Assembly: GCA_020351995.1 (NCBI GenBank) | Contig: CP070674.1 | Span: 1,197,045-1,261,044 of the forward strand | DNA from: Candidatus Zixiibacteriota bacterium | GTDB taxonomy: Bacteria; Zixibacteria; MSB-5A5; GN15; FEB-12 | Direction: 5' to 3' | DNA length: 64,000 nt | Shown here: positions 10,102-19,408 of the stretch, one piece after another | How positions within the stretch are numbered: position 1 is the first letter of the stretch | How the letters are laid out: the number at the start of each line of letters is the position of its first letter | Notes under the pieces: model-generated | Seen by the model: the letters and a program-made list of their open reading frames with translations, nothing else | What the model was told of the DNA's origin: nothing | The model's database searches: none | Program-made: the position numbers and the translations under genes

Positions 10102-10225
10102 ACCAACCGATCCTTTAAAAGAGTAATATACCAGCGCTGATGAACGGTGACTATCTCTTGTGCCTTTAATAATAAGCAATCAAGCTGCTATTTGCCAGAC
10201 AAATGTGAGCTTGTTGAACTGGATT

Positions 10226-13192
10226 CTACCTCGCGATTACGGCTTTCCCTACCCGGCCGTCGATAAGAATATCGAGAGGCTCGTCGAGTTGAATGTGAGC
10301 TACATAATCTGACTGTGCGGTCACCTTTTGTCCGGCCAACCAGTCAAAGTCCATGAAACCATTGTTAATGGCTGGATTAACGGTCAGATAACCGACCCGG
10401 AACGAGGTAAGGTTCTGGAAAAAGTGGGTTCCGAAAGAAGGATCGGGAGCGAAATCCCCGTAAGCTGCCTCAACAATGATACGGGCGCCGGATATCTGGC
10501 TCCACGCGACCGGTATTCCGAGCCAGCGTTCGGACGTCCCCCACCGGCCGGGGCCAACCAACAGGTAAGGACGCTCTTCCGATGAGAGCTTATCGTTGAA
10601 CTGGCCGATCTGCCCCGCAATGGAGAGTGTGTCCGAGCGCTTGAAAGTATCCGGTCTTACCATGATAATATCTCGGATGCTGCGCAGACGCATACTGCCC
10701 AGTGTCTTCTCGCTGCGGGCGATAACCCTTTCGTCGGGCACCGAGTCGATGGATATAGTCTCAAAGGGAGTGTCTTTGATCATGGGGCGTACCTGCAGGA
10801 AATAGAAATTCTTTGGAGTTCCAACTGGCGTGTCCAGGTCCACGGCAAATTCTATCTCAACCGGACAGTTCAAACCTTCGCTCCCGAGGCGCAACAGGAA
10901 TTTTACGATGTCGGTAAGAGGAAATGTGCTCAGCTTCAAGATAGGGGCGAAGGTTACGATTCGCACGCCCCTGCGGCTACACCCATCATAGACACGATCG
11001 TTCTCGGCAGAGTGTGTGGAGCAAAGCGCCTGTAACGTTCCGTCAAGCTCGGCCACTGACAGTTCGCATCTTATAAGGCTGTCATCTCCGCGGGCGTGCA
11101 GCTCCACGTCAGGACGGGTCAAATCTATGGCGAAGAAGTCGTGCTGGCTGTTCCTGAGCATATCTTTGACGGTTGACATTTGAGGTAGCTTATTTGGGTA
11201 ACTGGGCGAAAAGCGCAGGCAATTGCCACCTTCCACAATCGTCTTACCCAGCCCGAGCGCGGTGTAAACAACACCGTCCTCAGGATCGACACCGTCAATT
11301 GAATAATAATTGTGTGACAGGGCAACGCCGGAAAAAGTAGGGTAGAATCTCTTGTGGTATTGGCGTCCGACTGCCTGTTGCAGAATCACGGCCATTTTCT
11401 CTTCCTCGACGCGGTTTCCGGCGGCTTCGTGATAGGCACGGGCGTTATTGAAAAATGTCGACGCGTATATCAGCTTGATAGCTTTTTCTACCTGTTGCAG
11501 ACGGACTTTCCTCTTGAGGTGATTGTTCGGTAGCATGTGCGTGTCGTATATTCCCGCGAACGTCTGCAAATGGGAGTCTTCCAGCATCGATGACGATCGT
11601 ATCGCCAGGGGATAAGTGGCCGTCTCAAGGAAAGCATCGAGGTCATCGACAATCTGTCTGGGCAGTTTTGCCTTAACAAACCGATCGGTAATCTGCTCGT
11701 CGGAATGATCGCCCAGCGCCGTACCGATCAGGTCGTTATCCTGCATGAATTCATCGAACACATCGGTACCCAGAATGAATGATTTGGGCACTGATATCGT
11801 CACTCCCTCAAACATGTCAGACAACTTGAAGCGGTGGAGAAGAGCGTTCACAAAGGCAAGACCCCGCCCTTTGCCGCCCAGGGAACCGCCACCCAGCCTG
11901 ACGAACTCGCTCTGTTGGTCAAACTGGCTTCGGGTGAAATCGGTAATAACACCGAGGGCTTTCTCGCGACGGAACTCTTTGAAAGTACTTATAAGGTACC
12001 GCCTCAAAGCCTCAACATCCTTAAATTCGGACACCTTTCGCGGGCGTATTTGTGCCGCCAGGTCGAATTCCGTGCGGGCCATCAACCAGTTGGAGAAATG
12101 ATTGCGGTTAGCGTGATAGACCAGGGACTGGTCGTCGACCATCTCAAGACAACGCTCCATCGACTTGAAATCGCCAGCCACGCACAGACGTTGCCGGGTC
12201 TGAGGGTCAATAAAAACGAAATCGCCGAATCCGAAATGAGTGAGTATGAAACTCCTGAGGTCGGCATGAAGTGTCGGCGAACGTTTGTAAAGAAATCCTA
12301 CGTTATGTTTCCGAGCAGTCTCGGCGTTCATCATGCCCGATGACTGCATCAGAACCGGAATGTCCGGAATTTCCGAACGAATCCGGTTAATCAGCTTGAT
12401 CCCAGCCTCGTCATCTGTCTGACCTTTCATTTTGAAACGAAAGTCCGAGATAATGGCCAGAAGATACTTGCGATATTTAGTGAATAATTCCCAGGCCTGC
12501 TCGTAGGTCCGGGCAAGAAGTATCTTGGGGCGTGCCCTCATCCGGAGAATCTTGTGGGATATGTTCAGGCCTTCGGCCATTAGCTCTCTGGTCTGCTGCA
12601 TGATCTCACGGTATAACAACGGTAAGTACGAAGAGTAAAACCTGACGGAATCTTCCACGATGATAATCACACGAACGCCCACCCGCCCGGTGTCATGCTC
12701 CACGTTTATCCGGTCTTCGATGAGCTTGATTATCGATAGTAGTATTCTGACATCACCAGTCCAGACGAAAATCTGGTCTATGACAGAGCTATAGTCTTCT
12801 GTCAGCATGGGAGCGAGTTCGCGTTCGTGATAGGCCAATAAAATGACCGGCATCCCCGGTGTGAGCTTCTTTACCTCACGCCCAAATGCGAGAACATCTA
12901 TATCGCTTACTCGTTTGAATATCAGGACTAAATCGATACTCTGTGTCTTTAAAATCTCCAGAGCCTCTTTCGCAGTCGAGGCGCGCTTCACATGGGGAGT
13001 TATGGTCAGGTTAAGCTCGAGATACTCGTTGTAGATGAGGTCGGTGAGTTGTCCGTCTTCTTCGAGCACGTATGAATCGTAGGAACTTGACACGAGCAGG
13101 ATATGCTTAACCCTGAACTGCATGAGGGTGTCGAAGTTGAGAAACTTTGACTCATACTTAAGTAACCGATCTGTTGGTTGCTTATGGGACAT
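10226..13192 (-). CDS. Receiver-domain / PEP-synthase ATP-grasp fusion protein
   Basis: 988-residue cytoplasmic protein. An upstream TTG at 13258 would add 22 residues, but ATG at 13190-13192 has GAGG seven bases ahead and starts MSHKQPTDRLLKYESKFLNFD. Residues about 30-160 and 175-325 look like two receiver-like (CheY-type) domains; the second contains LAIISDFRFK and VLMQSSG. The C-terminal 600 residues resemble the PPDK/PEP-synthase nucleotide-binding domain: LGGGSLGGKGRGLAF, LAIRSSSMLEDS, and VEIEFAVDL with FLQVRPM. I see no swivelling phosphohistidine motif and no PEP/pyruvate barrel, so it probably is not a working PEP synthase. A unique tail (YLLVGPGRWGTSERWLG) follows. A regulatory or signal-responsive phosphotransfer role is an inference. 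Confidence 0.82.
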   Translation of the reverse strand: MSHKQPTDRLLKYESKFLNFDTLMQFRVKHILLVSSSYDSYVLEEDGQLTDLIYNEYLELNLTITPHVKRASTAKEALEILKTQSIDLVLIFKRVSDIDVLAFGREVKKLTPGMPVILLAYHERELAPMLTEDYSSVIDQIFVWTGDVRILLSIIKLIEDRINVEHDTGRVGVRVIIIVEDSVRFYSSYLPLLYREIMQQTRELMAEGLNISHKILRMRARPKILLARTYEQAWELFTKYRKYLLAIISDFRFKMKGQTDDEAGIKLINRIRSEIPDIPVLMQSSGMMNAETARKHNVGFLYKRSPTLHADLRSFILTHFGFGDFVFIDPQTRQRLCVAGDFKSMERCLEMVDDQSLVYHANRNHFSNWLMARTEFDLAAQIRPRKVSEFKDVEALRRYLISTFKEFRREKALGVITDFTRSQFDQQSEFVRLGGGSLGGKGRGLAFVNALLHRFKLSDMFEGVTISVPKSFILGTDVFDEFMQDNDLIGTALGDHSDEQITDRFVKAKLPRQIVDDLDAFLETATYPLAIRSSSMLEDSHLQTFAGIYDTHMLPNNHLKRKVRLQQVEKAIKLIYASTFFNNARAYHEAAGNRVEEEKMAVILQQAVGRQYHKRFYPTFSGVALSHNYYSIDGVDPEDGVVYTALGLGKTIVEGGNCLRFSPSYPNKLPQMSTVKDMLRNSQHDFFAIDLTRPDVELHARGDDSLIRCELSVAELDGTLQALCSTHSAENDRVYDGCSRRGVRIVTFAPILKLSTFPLTDIVKFLLRLGSEGLNCPVEIEFAVDLDTPVGTPKNFYFLQVRPMIKDTPFETISIDSVPDERVIARSEKTLGSMRLRSIRDIIMVRPDTFKRSDTLSIAGQIGQFNDKLSSEERPYLLVGPGRWGTSERWLGIPVAWSQISGARIIVEAAYGDFAPDPSFGTHFFQNLTSFRVGYLTVNPAINNGFMDFDWLAGQKVTAQSDYVAHIQLDEPLDILIDGRVGKAVIAR

Positions 13193-13258
13193 ATCGGTGC
13201 CTCGATATGAATATACGGGGCTGTCTACGCAAATCAATTGAAAACCGTATAAGAGCAA

Positions 13259-13282
13259 GGCGGAGCTTCAGTTAGCTCCGCC
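13259..13282 (-). terminator. Hairpin downstream of gdhA
   Basis: Nine-base-pair perfect stem (GGCGGAGCT at 13259-13267, AGCTCCGCC at 13274-13282) with a six-base loop. On the minus strand it is followed by TTGCTCTT rather than a clean T run, so it may be a weak terminator or a 3' stabiliser. Confidence 0.6.
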
Positions 13283-13318
13283 CTGTTTCTTCAGTGGCTT
13301 TATTTTACTGATAGATAA

Positions 13319-14719
<1,401 letters not shown>

Positions 14720-14722
14720 TTA

Positions 14723-14769
14723 GTGAAACAATTCACATCGCATATATAATAATGGCGGAAAAATGTCAA
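14723..14769 (-). promoter_or_regulatory. gdhA promoter with inverted repeat at the start site
   Basis: Read on the minus strand: -35 TTGACA (14764-14769), 17-base spacer, -10 TATATG (14741-14746). Right after it lies a short palindrome GTGAA-ACAA-TTCAC (14723-14736). This sits where transcription would begin, a position typical of a repressor operator. The boxes are read directly; the operator role is inferred. Confidence 0.7.
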
Positions 14770-14823
14770 GCTCTGCACTGTAAAATGGCGAAAAAATTCC
14801 TCTTTTTGGAACGTGTCTTGACC

Positions 14824-14854
14824 AAAAAAAAACGGGCATCGTCGTCGACACCCG
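14824..14854 (-). terminator. Rho-independent terminator after the HesB-like gene
   Basis: On the minus strand, a nine-pair stem with two G-U pairs (14833-14854) is followed by nine T (14824-14832). It ends the HesB-like transcript before the gdhA promoter. Confidence 0.9.
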
Positions 14855-14889
14855 GCACAGTTTACCGAATTATACGTGCTCTAAGAACG

Positions 14890-15210
14890 TCAGCAACTAT
14901 CGCATCCCCCGGCACAGTCACCCTCGCCGGCCGTGAGAATATAGCCGCCTCCGGTTTCGTCCCGGCGGTAATCCACCGTTACCTTACCAAGCTTAATTAG
15001 AAAATCTTTGAGCCTTTTATCTATCCAGGCTGTAATGCCGTTCGATTCAAGCTTTTCCATACCGTCCACTGACTCCTCCAGAGCCATTCCAAGGGATGGG
15101 CCGCTTCAGCCGTACCCCCTAAAATATATCACCAGTTGCCTTCCCTTGCCGCTCTGCGAGGTCAGGACTTTTGACAACTCGTCTTTGGCGATGTCGGTGA
15201 CTTCCAGCAT
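14890..15210 (-). CDS. IscA/HesB-like iron-sulfur protein with in-frame UGA (probable selenocysteine)
   Basis: 106-residue A-type iron-sulfur carrier-like protein, if the TGA at 15106-15108 is read through. The ATG at 15208-15210 is preceded by GAAAGGT. The frame is open from there except for that TGA and ends at a normal TGA at 14890-14892. Residues: MLEVTDIAKDELSKVL, then QLVIYFRGYG-U35-SGPSLGMALEES. The Sec falls where IscA has its first ligand cysteine (SGC-SGMAY). The C-terminus DCAGGCDSC supplies the other cysteines. HesB-like proteins with Sec in this very motif are an established bacterial selenoprotein family. A hairpin can be drawn just after the UGA (about 15082-15102), but I could not fold it reliably. 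The gene has its own -10 and terminator. Annotation software will probably report only the 65-residue fragment from 15087. Confidence 0.85.
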
Positions 15211-15529
15211 TACCTTTCAATTTCCTTCGTTTGATTTTTAGTGTTTGATTATAATTTAGCCAAAATGATTCAGAAAACTAATTCTTTTTTGTCTTTTTTC
15301 CTGGCTCCTGTTTGGCGCCGCATGGCCGACATGACACTTTAGGCTCGCGGGTTTCGCGGAGAGAATCGAATTTGTTGTGACCTTGTTTTGGCCGAGTATC
15401 GTTTCGCTTGACCCAAAAAATTGTTGCTTGCGACGCCAAAAACCCACATCGTTGAAACTTAGGTCAACAGGCAGCTAATGCCGGCCGGATCTGCCAGACA
15501 CCAACCCTGAGTTTATTTTGGGAGGTGAC
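15211..15529. promoter_or_regulatory. Divergent promoter region between HesB-like and GlmU-like genes
   Basis: 319 bases without a gene. For the minus strand there is a perfect TATAAT -10 (15248-15253) about 38 bases before the HesB-like ATG, but no good -35. For the plus strand the best candidate is TTGAAA (15452-15457), an 18-base spacer and TAATGC (15476-15481), which is weak. No RNA gene is visible. The short minus-strand open frame at 15256-15447 has no coding character. Confidence 0.5.
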
Positions 15530-16801
15530 ATGTCGCTTACGATCTGCATATTCGAAGACCAGCAGTACGATAAGTTTCTGCCGTTGAGTCAGTTACGCCC
15601 GGTGTTTACCTTGAGGTCAGGAATTGTCCCGCTTTATGAGCGATGCCATCGGTATTTCCCGGATGCTCGGATCGTCTTCAGTTGTCGCGAACAGGTCGCC
15701 ATGTGCCTGATGGGACATGAAAGAGACTACCCGATAAATATCATTAAAAAGGCCGGTGCTGATATCCTCTTTTTGAATGGACGTATCCGCGACTATGGCG
15801 ATCTGCCAAAGCTTGTCGCCGAATCAAGGATTTCAACGTTGTTCAAGAACGGTGAAGACACTGTTGCCATACATCTGAGGAACGATGGTATCAGAAATGT
15901 GCCCGAGGTGGCAACCCCACTGGAGTACTATCAACATCTCCAGCAGGAAGGTGAGAACATACCGGATTTCGATACTACGGCCACTGTCTATCATTATTGC
16001 TGGGATATCATGGCTGATATTGAACGCGAAATACGCGAGGATATTGTTGTCCTCAAAGACGTCTTGCCCAAACCGCAGAATGTGAGGATTCACGATGGTG
16101 TCTTCTGGGTCGCGGAGCAGGACGTTTATTTGGGGAATGATGTCGAGATAATGCCCGGGGCAGTGATCGATGCTTCCAACGGTCCCATTTATATTGGGCC
16201 TAACACCCGGGTAGAATCCCATGCGGCAATCTATGGCCCGACATACGTAGGACCCAACTCGGTTGTCGTGGCGGGCAAGATAACATCCTCGTCAATCGGC
16301 CATACCTGCCGCGTGGGTGGTGAAGTTGAGCACTCGGTTTTTCACTCGTACGTCAACAAGTATCACGCCGGCTTTATTGGCCACAGTTACGTGGGGTCGT
16401 GGGTTAATTTTGGAGCCATGACCACGAATTCGGATTTGAAAAATAACTACTCCAATATCAAAGTAAGCCTTAACGGAGACATGATTGACACCGGGTCTAG
16501 TAAGGTTGGTTCGTTTATAGGTGATCATACCAAGTTCGGTATTGGCATGCTTTTGAATACCGGTATAAATATCGGTATTTCATGCAACATATTCGGCGGT
16601 GGTCTCGTTACCGATAGGGAGATACCGCCGTTCAGTTGGGGTAGCACTGGCAATTTCGTTTCCTACGACTTCAGGAAAGCGATTGAGACGGCCCGGGTAG
16701 TTGCTGCCCGGCGCGGTTATACCCTGAGTGAGGCTGAGGAAAGAATCCTTGAGGACGTTTCGCAAGGTAAGACCAAAGATAAAGGAGTGCTACGATTCTG
16801 A
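15530..16801 (+). CDS. Alternative GlmU-like sugar nucleotidyltransferase/acetyltransferase
   Basis: 423-residue cytoplasmic protein. ATG at 15530 has GGGAGGTG directly ahead; the TTG at 15518 lies within that ribosome site and is rejected. The N-terminus (ICIFEDQQYDKFLPLSQLRPVFTLRSG) matches the degenerate nucleotidyltransferase half of the alternative bacterial GlmU family of FCB bacteria, where TRPV.ELR.GI is typical. The C-terminal half is a left-handed beta-helix with hexapeptide repeats (IGPNTRVESHAAIYGPTYVGPNS). N-acetylglucosamine-1-phosphate/UDP-GlcNAc formation is likely by family. Sugar-phosphate genes galT and glgA follow on the same strand, but galT seems to have its own promoter. 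Confidence 0.85.
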   Translation: MSLTICIFEDQQYDKFLPLSQLRPVFTLRSGIVPLYERCHRYFPDARIVFSCREQVAMCLMGHERDYPINIIKKAGADILFLNGRIRDYGDLPKLVAESRISTLFKNGEDTVAIHLRNDGIRNVPEVATPLEYYQHLQQEGENIPDFDTTATVYHYCWDIMADIEREIREDIVVLKDVLPKPQNVRIHDGVFWVAEQDVYLGNDVEIMPGAVIDASNGPIYIGPNTRVESHAAIYGPTYVGPNSVVVAGKITSSSIGHTCRVGGEVEHSVFHSYVNKYHAGFIGHSYVGSWVNFGAMTTNSDLKNNYSNIKVSLNGDMIDTGSSKVGSFIGDHTKFGIGMLLNTGINIGISCNIFGGGLVTDREIPPFSWGSTGNFVSYDFRKAIETARVVAARRGYTLSEAEERILEDVSQGKTKDKGVLRF

Positions 16802-16827
16802 ATGAAGGCGCCAGCTGTTGGAGTAGG

Positions 16828-16856
16828 TTGACAAGAACCACAGAGTTACTTATTTT
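16828..16856 (+). promoter_or_regulatory. Promoter upstream of galT
   Basis: TTGACA (16828-16833), exact 17-base spacer, TATTTT (16851-16856), 27 bases before the galT ATG. Confidence 0.7.
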
Positions 16857-16882
16857 TCTTTCCCTTAAGTTCGAGGATGTGA

Positions 16883-17926
16883 ATGCCGGAACTTCGTAAA
16901 GACCCCATTATCGGTCGGTGGGTGATTATATCAACGGAACGGGGCAGGCGACCGTCGTCGTTCAGTTCCGTCTCCAAGCGAAATTTCGCACGTATGTGCC
17001 CGTTCTGCCCCGGCCATGAGGACAACACGCCCCCGGAAATCAGCGCTTATCGTCAACCCGGTTCTGAACCTGACCGTCCGGGCTGGACCCTGCGGGTGAT
17101 TCCGAACAAATACCCCGCCCTGATCGTCGAAGGCGGGCTCAATCGTGAACCGAAGGGACTGTATGACAGGATGAGCGGTATCGGTGCCCACGAGGTCATT
17201 ATTGAAACACCCGACCATGCTAAAGACATTGTCGACATGACAGTGGAGCAGGTGCGCGATATACTCTGGGTGTACCGCGAGAGAATGATTGACCTCGAGC
17301 GCGATGCCAGGCTTAAGTACATTCTCCTGTTCAAAAACCACGGTGAGGCTGCCGGTGCTTCTCTTGAGCACGCCCACAGCCAGTTGATCGCAACGCCCAT
17401 TATTCCCAAGAGGGTGGCGGAGGAGCTGGAGGGCGCGAAGCGTTACTACGATTTCAAGGAAAGATGTATCTACTGCGATATTGTCCGTCAGGAATTAAGC
17501 GACAAGGAAAGGGTCGTGACGGATTTTGACGCCTTCGTAACTGTTCAACCGTTCGCGCCCAGATTTCCCTTTGAAACCTGGCTTATACCTAAGTCGCATC
17601 AGTCGAGCTTCATTGATATGAGTGACGCCGACTACATCACTCTGGCACGGTGTTTGAAGGACATGCTCCTTAGACTCAAGTTGGCCCTGAACGACCCTCC
17701 TTTCAATTACATAATCCATACTCGACCGGTATCGAAGGAGTATCACCACTTTTATCACTGGCATATCGAGATAATTCCCAAGCTGACCAAGATTGCCGGG
17801 TTTGAGTGGGGTTCCGGCTTTTATATAAATCCCACCTCGCCCGAAGAAGCCGCTTCTTTCCTTCGCAAGGTAACCGGCGAAGGGGTCAGTCAACAGGCGG
17901 GTAGCGAGGCCGCCGGTAAGGAATAA
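16883..17926 (+). CDS. galT: Galactose-1-phosphate uridylyltransferase
   Basis: 347 residues, normal for the HIT-superfamily enzyme that exchanges UDP between UDP-glucose and galactose-1-phosphate. The start MPELRKDPIIGRWVIISTERGRRP is typical. The zinc ligands CPFCPG are at residues 39-42. The nucleotidyl-histidine loop NHGEAAGASLEHAHSQ has HAH at 163-165. A second CxxC (CIYCDI) and the C-terminal HHFYHWHIEIIPKL are also present. It is seven bases upstream of glgA and likely co-transcribed, which ties galactose or UDP-glucose metabolism to glycogen synthesis. Some family members use ADP-glucose or other phosphates, so the exact substrate is not fixed by sequence. Confidence 0.93.
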   Translation: MPELRKDPIIGRWVIISTERGRRPSSFSSVSKRNFARMCPFCPGHEDNTPPEISAYRQPGSEPDRPGWTLRVIPNKYPALIVEGGLNREPKGLYDRMSGIGAHEVIIETPDHAKDIVDMTVEQVRDILWVYRERMIDLERDARLKYILLFKNHGEAAGASLEHAHSQLIATPIIPKRVAEELEGAKRYYDFKERCIYCDIVRQELSDKERVVTDFDAFVTVQPFAPRFPFETWLIPKSHQSSFIDMSDADYITLARCLKDMLLRLKLALNDPPFNYIIHTRPVSKEYHHFYHWHIEIIPKLTKIAGFEWGSGFYINPTSPEEAASFLRKVTGEGVSQQAGSEAAGKE

Positions 17927-17932
17927 GATCCC

Positions 17933-19402
17933 ATGAAAATTCTGGTTGTCGCGTCCGAGGCGGTCCCGTTTGTCAAAACGGGCGGCCTGGGCGATGTTGT
18001 GGGCGCCCTGCCCAAACCGCTGGCCAGAACAAATCATCAGGTAAAAGTCTTTCTGCCTCGTTACGAGAAGTTGAATACCGGCTACTGTCACGTGGGTAAA
18101 CTGGGCTGGTCAGGCACCATTTCCATTAATGAAAAGAAACACAGCCTGAGTGTGGAACATTGCCGCGATAAGCGGTTGCCGCTTGAATTCTACTTTATTC
18201 GTAACCATCATTTCTTTGATCGGGATGAACTCTATATCGACAAAAAGACCAACCGGGACTATGCCGATAACGATGAACGCTTCATATTTTTCACCAGGGG
18301 AGTGCTGGAAACTGTGACGGCCCTTGATTGGAGGCCGGACATCATTCATGTCCACGACTGGCAGGCTTCCCTGATCCCGGTTTATGTGAAAACCCTGTAT
18401 AAGGAGGAGGGTTTCTTCAGCCAGTCGAAAACGGTGTTGACAATACACAATCTGGCGTATCAGGGCACTTTCGATAGTGAGAGATTCGGTGCGATTGGTC
18501 TGCCGGAGGCGATGTTCTATGCCACGTCACCGTTTGAGTTCTATGGCAAGGTCAATTTTCTCAAGGCCGGCATAGTCTACGCGGACAAGATTACCACCGT
18601 GTCCAGGCGTTATGCCGAAGAAATTCAGACCGATGAATTGGGCTGCGGTTTGAATGGTGTTCTGAGTCAGAGGAAAGAAGATCTGGTCGGAATACTCAAC
18701 GGAGTGGATTACACTGTCTGGTCGCCATCTCGTGACAAGAAAATACCCTATACCTACCATCTTGCCAATCTTTCCGGCAAGCGAATGAATAAGGTAGAGC
18801 TACTTCGCCGCTTCTCGCTACCGGTGCGCGACAGGGCGCCTCTCATAGGCGTGATTTCTAGACTGGCCGATCAAAAAGGACTCGACCTGTTCGCCGAGAT
18901 TGCCGACAAGGTTCTGGCAATGGACGTTCAGATGATTATTCTGGGTACCGGGGACGACAAGTACCATCAGATATTCAGGGAGTTCGAAACACGTTATCCC
19001 GATAAATTCCGCGCGTGCCTGACATTCGACGATGACCTGGCGCACTGGATCGAAGCCGCGGCCGACATGTTTCTCATGCCGTCACAATTCGAGCCCTGTG
19101 GGCTCAATCAGATGTACTCTCTAAAATATGGAACGGTACCTATTGTGCGAGAAGTAGGAGGGCTGGCCGATACCGTGGAGGATTTCAAACCGGAAACAGG
19201 TCAGGGCACCGGGTTTGTGTTTCAGGACTATTCGCCCGAAGCGCTGCTGGATACGATCACAAGAGCAGTACAAACATTCGGTAAGAGACGCATCTGGACC
19301 AAGATAATGAAGTCCGGCATGCGCAAGGATTACTCCTGGGATCGCTCGGCCCACGAGTATGCAGAACTATTTGGCAAACTCAATAATATGAAGAACGACT
19401 GA
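17933..19402 (+). CDS. glgA: Glycogen synthase (ADP-glucose type, GT5)
   Basis: 489 residues; adds glucose from ADP-glucose to the growing alpha-1,4-glucan. The N-terminus MKILVVASEAVPFVKTGGLGDVVGALPK carries the KTGGL nucleotide-sugar motif. The middle has VLTIHNLAYQGTF and GILNGVDYTVWSP. The C-terminal GT-B half has VISRLADQKGLDL and the FEPCGLNQMYSLKYGTVP loop with the conserved catalytic Glu. It follows galT by 6 bases and precedes a membrane glycosyltransferase by 6 bases. Confidence 0.96.
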   Translation: MKILVVASEAVPFVKTGGLGDVVGALPKPLARTNHQVKVFLPRYEKLNTGYCHVGKLGWSGTISINEKKHSLSVEHCRDKRLPLEFYFIRNHHFFDRDELYIDKKTNRDYADNDERFIFFTRGVLETVTALDWRPDIIHVHDWQASLIPVYVKTLYKEEGFFSQSKTVLTIHNLAYQGTFDSERFGAIGLPEAMFYATSPFEFYGKVNFLKAGIVYADKITTVSRRYAEEIQTDELGCGLNGVLSQRKEDLVGILNGVDYTVWSPSRDKKIPYTYHLANLSGKRMNKVELLRRFSLPVRDRAPLIGVISRLADQKGLDLFAEIADKVLAMDVQMIILGTGDDKYHQIFREFETRYPDKFRACLTFDDDLAHWIEAAADMFLMPSQFEPCGLNQMYSLKYGTVPIVREVGGLADTVEDFKPETGQGTGFVFQDYSPEALLDTITRAVQTFGKRRIWTKIMKSGMRKDYSWDRSAHEYAELFGKLNNMKND

Positions 19403-19408
19403 TTTTCT

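Noticed and set aside
14890..15087. Separate 65-residue gene starting at 15087
   Set aside because: It lacks the N-terminal half of the HesB fold and a ribosome site. The upstream frame supplies both through one TGA.
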